From Candidatus Sulfopaludibacter sp. SbA3 (lineage in GTDB: Bacteria; Acidobacteriota; Terriglobia; 2-12-FULL-54-10), in contig CAMBEY010000191.1 in assembly GCA_945865705.1 (NCBI GenBank), positions 1 through 5,819 on the forward strand: 5,819 bases of DNA, read 5' to 3'. Of the stretch, positions 5,688 through 5,819 are shown in pieces. Both the position numbers and the translations under genes were made by a program. The notes under the pieces were generated by a model. It was not told the origin of the DNA and did not search any database. It saw only the letters and a program-made list of their open reading frames with translations. Within the stretch, counting starts at the first letter, position 1. Every line of letters begins with the position of its first letter.

Positions 5688-5690
5688 GGA

Positions 5691-5819
5691 TTACCGGCTG
5701 ACCAGCGGGAAGCGCTCGGGATGCTCGATGGATTCAACCGATAGATCGATGTCCAGATCGGGCCAATAGAGATGATCGGGCGAAGGCCGCTCGACGCGGG
5801 TGATCTGCGCCACCGTCGC
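5691..5819 (-). CDS. C-terminal end of a DUF2442-like protein (partial)
   Basis: The minus strand reads 42 codons from the right edge to TAA at 5693-5691; the start lies outside the window. The residues include HLYWPDLDIDLSVESI, followed by HPERFPLVSR and the stop. The W-P-D-L-D-x-D-L-S-x-E-S-I pattern near the C-terminus resembles small DUF2442 proteins, whose function is not established and which are often found beside toxin-antitoxin-like genes. Only the tail is visible, so the family call is tentative, but codon use and the clean stop support a real gene. It converges on the dehydrogenase gene, with the inverted-repeat element filling the gap. Confidence 0.55.
   Translation of the reverse strand, partial: ATVAQITRVERPSPDHLYWPDLDIDLSVESIEHPERFPLVSR

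Overview
The window looks like chromosomal DNA of a GC-rich, soil-type bacterium, most plausibly an Acidobacteriota member. This rests on gene content and repeat style only, because there is no rRNA or other marker gene. Genes are densely packed. Seven can be supported: six on the minus strand, one of which runs off the right edge, and one on the plus strand.

Right to left on the minus strand, positions 3879-1224 carry a putative acyl-CoA catabolic operon in the order CoA-transferase beta subunit, enoyl-CoA hydratase/isomerase (crotonase), CoA-transferase alpha subunit. The crotonase gene separates the two halves of one heteromeric enzyme. The set resembles echA20-ipdA-ipdB of steroid ring degradation and the dienoyl-CoA hydratases of anaerobic aromatic degradation. 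The beta subunit keeps the ENG motif of true family I CoA-transferases. Downstream lies a vapBC toxin-antitoxin pair (1135-423) with its own promoter and a strong palindromic operator. It is followed after 23 bases by a small ArsC/Spx-type thioredoxin-fold gene.

The most notable item is that last gene (399-49). It has a good ribosome binding site, but an in-frame UGA (358-360) sits exactly where the first cysteine of the family's CxxC active site belongs, giving U-T-T-C. Reading continues without further interruption to a full-length ArsC-like C-terminus. A stem-loop with G at the first loop position begins at a SECIS-compatible distance downstream. The simplest reading is a selenocysteine-containing ArsC-family reductase that a standard gene caller would truncate to 93 residues or miss.

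On the plus strand, 4066-5508 encodes an exported PQQ-dependent sugar dehydrogenase-like beta-propeller protein, divergent from the CoA-transferase operon. It converges on a partial minus-strand gene (DUF2442-like C-terminus) at the right edge. Between the convergent stops lies a 158-base element with perfect 34-base terminal inverted repeats. Diverged copies of the same sequence occur in the intergenic gap at 2968-3120. All copies can form a hairpin with a TNAC loop and show a compensatory base-pair change, so the window contains a REP/REPIN-like interspersed repeat family.
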